Below are positions 39,972 to 40,966 of a stretch of 40,966 bases of DNA, piece by piece. A model generated the notes under the pieces. The model was not told where the DNA came from. It saw only the letters and a list, made by a program, of their open reading frames with translations, and made no database searches. The stretch comes from Pseudomonadota bacterium (GTDB lineage Bacteria > Pseudomonadota > Alphaproteobacteria > Rhizobiales > Xanthobacteraceae). Both the position numbers and the translations under genes were made by a program. The stretch is from contig JAGXAJ010000034.1 in assembly GCA_018971625.1 (NCBI GenBank), positions 1 through 40,966 of the forward strand, in the 5' to 3' direction. Position 1 is the stretch's first letter. Every line of letters begins with the position of its first letter.

Positions 39972-40787
39972 CTACAACGGCGCGGCGCTCCTGGTCTGCG
40001 CACTCGACAGCTTTGAGGCCAGCGACGCCACAACGATGACGACCGTGATCAATCCGATCACCAGCGTGCAGATCGCGTTGATCTCGGGCTTTACGCCGAG
40101 TCGCAGCTCAGAATAAATTCGGATCGGCAGCGTCTCCGAGCCCGGACCGGTCGTAAAACTCGCGATCACAAGATCATCCAGCGACAGCGTGAAAGCGAGC
40201 ATCCAGCCGGCAATGATCGCAGGGAGGATCTGCGGCAGCGTCACGGCGACGAAGGCGCCGACCGGATCGCAACCGAGGTCCATCGCCGCTTCCTCCAGAC
40301 TGCGATCGAGCGGGCCGAGCCGCGATTGCACCACCACGGCGACGAAGCACAGGGTCAGCGTGGCATGAGCAACGGTCACCGTCCAGAACCCGCGCTCGAC
40401 ATTGATTGCCACGAACAATAGCAGAAGCGACAGCCCGGTGATGACTTCGGGCATCACCAGCGGCGCATAGAGCATGCCGGAAAACACCGCGCGGCCCTTG
40501 AAGCGCTCGCCGCGTGACAACGCGACCGCGGCCAGTGTGCCCAATAGCGTCGCGATCGTAGCGGAGGACACAGCGACCCGGAAGCTCATCCAGGCTGCGT
40601 CGATCATCGCATGATCGTTGAAGAACTCGGTGTACCAGCGCAGCGACCACCCGCCCCACACCGTCACCAGCCGTGAGCCGTTAAAGGAATAGACCACGAG
40701 AACCGCGATCGGCAGGTACAGAAAGGCCAGCCCCAACGCCAGCGAAACGATGTTGAAACGAGAGATTCCATAGGCGCGACTAGCCAT
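39972..40787 (-). CDS. potI: Polyamine ABC transporter permease (PotI/PotC type)
   Basis: A 271-residue inner-membrane permease with six helices. The stretch FLYLPIAVLVVYSFNGSRLVTVWGGWS and the EAA loop LEEAAMDLGCDPVGAFVAVTLPQILPAIIAGW closely follow PotI of the putrescine importer PotFGHI, as does LAFTLSLDDLVIASFTTGPGSETLP. The partners (PotF, PotG, PotH) are not in the window and would normally lie just upstream on this strand. An insertion sequence begins about 33 bases upstream of the start and may separate potI from them. It is convergent with the AsmA gene. Confidence 0.92.
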   Translation of the reverse strand: MASRAYGISRFNIVSLALGLAFLYLPIAVLVVYSFNGSRLVTVWGGWSLRWYTEFFNDHAMIDAAWMSFRVAVSSATIATLLGTLAAVALSRGERFKGRAVFSGMLYAPLVMPEVITGLSLLLLFVAINVERGFWTVTVAHATLTLCFVAVVVQSRLGPLDRSLEEAAMDLGCDPVGAFVAVTLPQILPAIIAGWMLAFTLSLDDLVIASFTTGPGSETLPIRIYSELRLGVKPEINAICTLVIGLITVVIVVASLASKLSSAQTRSAAPL

Positions 40788-40800
40788 CGCCGCGTCCCCT

Positions 40801-40820
40801 TCTCCCCTCCCCCTTGCGGG
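40801..40820. repeat. Half of a GC-rich intergenic palindrome
   Basis: TCTCCCCTCCCCCTTGCGGG looks like the left half of the CCTCCCC-TTGCGGGGAGG type of element; its right arm is missing where the insertion sequence begins. Confidence 0.4.
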
Positions 40821-40966
40821 CAGGGTTATCGCATTTGGGCAAGGAGGCTGAGTAGGAAGTCGTCGTTCCAGCCGGCATGCTTGATTTTGCGTCGGATTGA
40901 GGCCTTGTGCGGGTGGGATCGGAGCAGATTGAGTGCCAACTTGCGCAGAATGGCGAGATTCTGGGG
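40821..40966 (-). mobile_element. End of an ISAs1-type insertion sequence (partial)
   Basis: The last 146 bases carry the 3' end of a transposase gene reading in from the right edge. The terminus is placed at CAGGG (40821), just past the stop, because the host repeat stops there. The inverted repeat cannot be verified, as the other end is outside the window. Confidence 0.7.
40826..40966 (-). CDS. ISAs1-family transposase, C-terminal fragment
   Basis: The last 46 codons of a DDE transposase of the ISAs1 (H-repeat) family, cut by the window edge. On the minus strand the frame reads QNLAILRKLALNLLRSHP, then KASIRRKIKHAGWNDDFLLSLL, and ends at TAA (40826-40828). The pattern NLAxLRKxALNLL and the terminal KIKxAGWxDxFLLxLL are the usual end of these enzymes. 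Catalytic residues lie outside the window. No frameshift is seen in this part. Confidence 0.85.
   Translation of the reverse strand, partial: PQNLAILRKLALNLLRSHPHKASIRRKIKHAGWNDDFLLSLLAQMR

Overview
The window looks like a chromosomal segment of a Bradyrhizobium-type alphaproteobacterium (Rhizobiales, Nitrobacteraceae). The basis is high-GC coding throughout, the character of the recognisable proteins (CarB, GreA, TrxB, two phasins, ScoAB, an AsmA protein, PotI), a tRNA-His with the alphaproteobacterial A73 and no templated G-1, full TTAA-N7-TTAA CtrA-type sites, and palindromic intergenic repeats that I recall from this group. The genus is inferred from memory of such proteins, not from a search.

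Layout. (1) 1-7.5 kb is housekeeping: the 3' three quarters of carB, greA with its terminator, two tandem DoxX-like membrane proteins, an Lrp/AsnC regulator divergent from trxB, and a LysR regulator overlapping the end of trxB. A 700-base gap follows, with two strong intrinsic terminators that may end small RNAs. (2) 7.5-10.3 kb is a copper-resistance pair, copA and csoR, divergent around a palindromic CsoR operator. (3) 10.3-13 kb holds two related 44-50 residue membrane proteins, an orphan ParA-type ATPase, a small secreted Cys-containing protein and a small secreted His/Tyr-rich protein. (4) 13.1-19 kb is a two-partner-secretion pore (TpsB) divergent from a secreted FecR-domain protein and a CHASE2-PAS-GGDEF-EAL c-di-GMP enzyme, around a perfect CtrA-type site. 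(5) 19-27 kb carries a small GcrA-like protein and then a complete type I secretion operon: a 710-residue repeat-rich, His-rich cargo, a HlyB-type ABC transporter with two tandem C39-like domains, and HlyD.

(6) 27-31.1 kb is a three-gene Tad/Flp pilus accessory block (tadE, tadE, tadG) broken up by a decayed mutT and bordered by an arsC remnant. It lies between two 296-base direct repeats that differ at two positions. The left repeat is the 3' end of hlyD; the right one is a displaced copy 38 bases from a tRNA-His gene. (7) 31.4-41 kb returns to core-like genes: two phasins, a PAS histidine kinase with a degenerate ATP lid, scoB/scoA, an AsmA-family protein, the polyamine permease potI, and the 3' end of an ISAs1-type insertion sequence just upstream of potI.

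Read together, 13-31 kb looks like an attachment and surface-secretion region: TPS pore, type I secreted protein, pilus pseudopilins and a c-di-GMP enzyme. At least two of its transcription units carry CtrA-type sites. The rearranged, pseudogene-rich stretch next to tRNA-His is the clearest sign of genome plasticity. The most unusual items are the double C39-like domain of the transporter, the His-rich cargo, the 296-base repeats, and the FecR/CHASE2/TpsB grouping without a visible TpsA.
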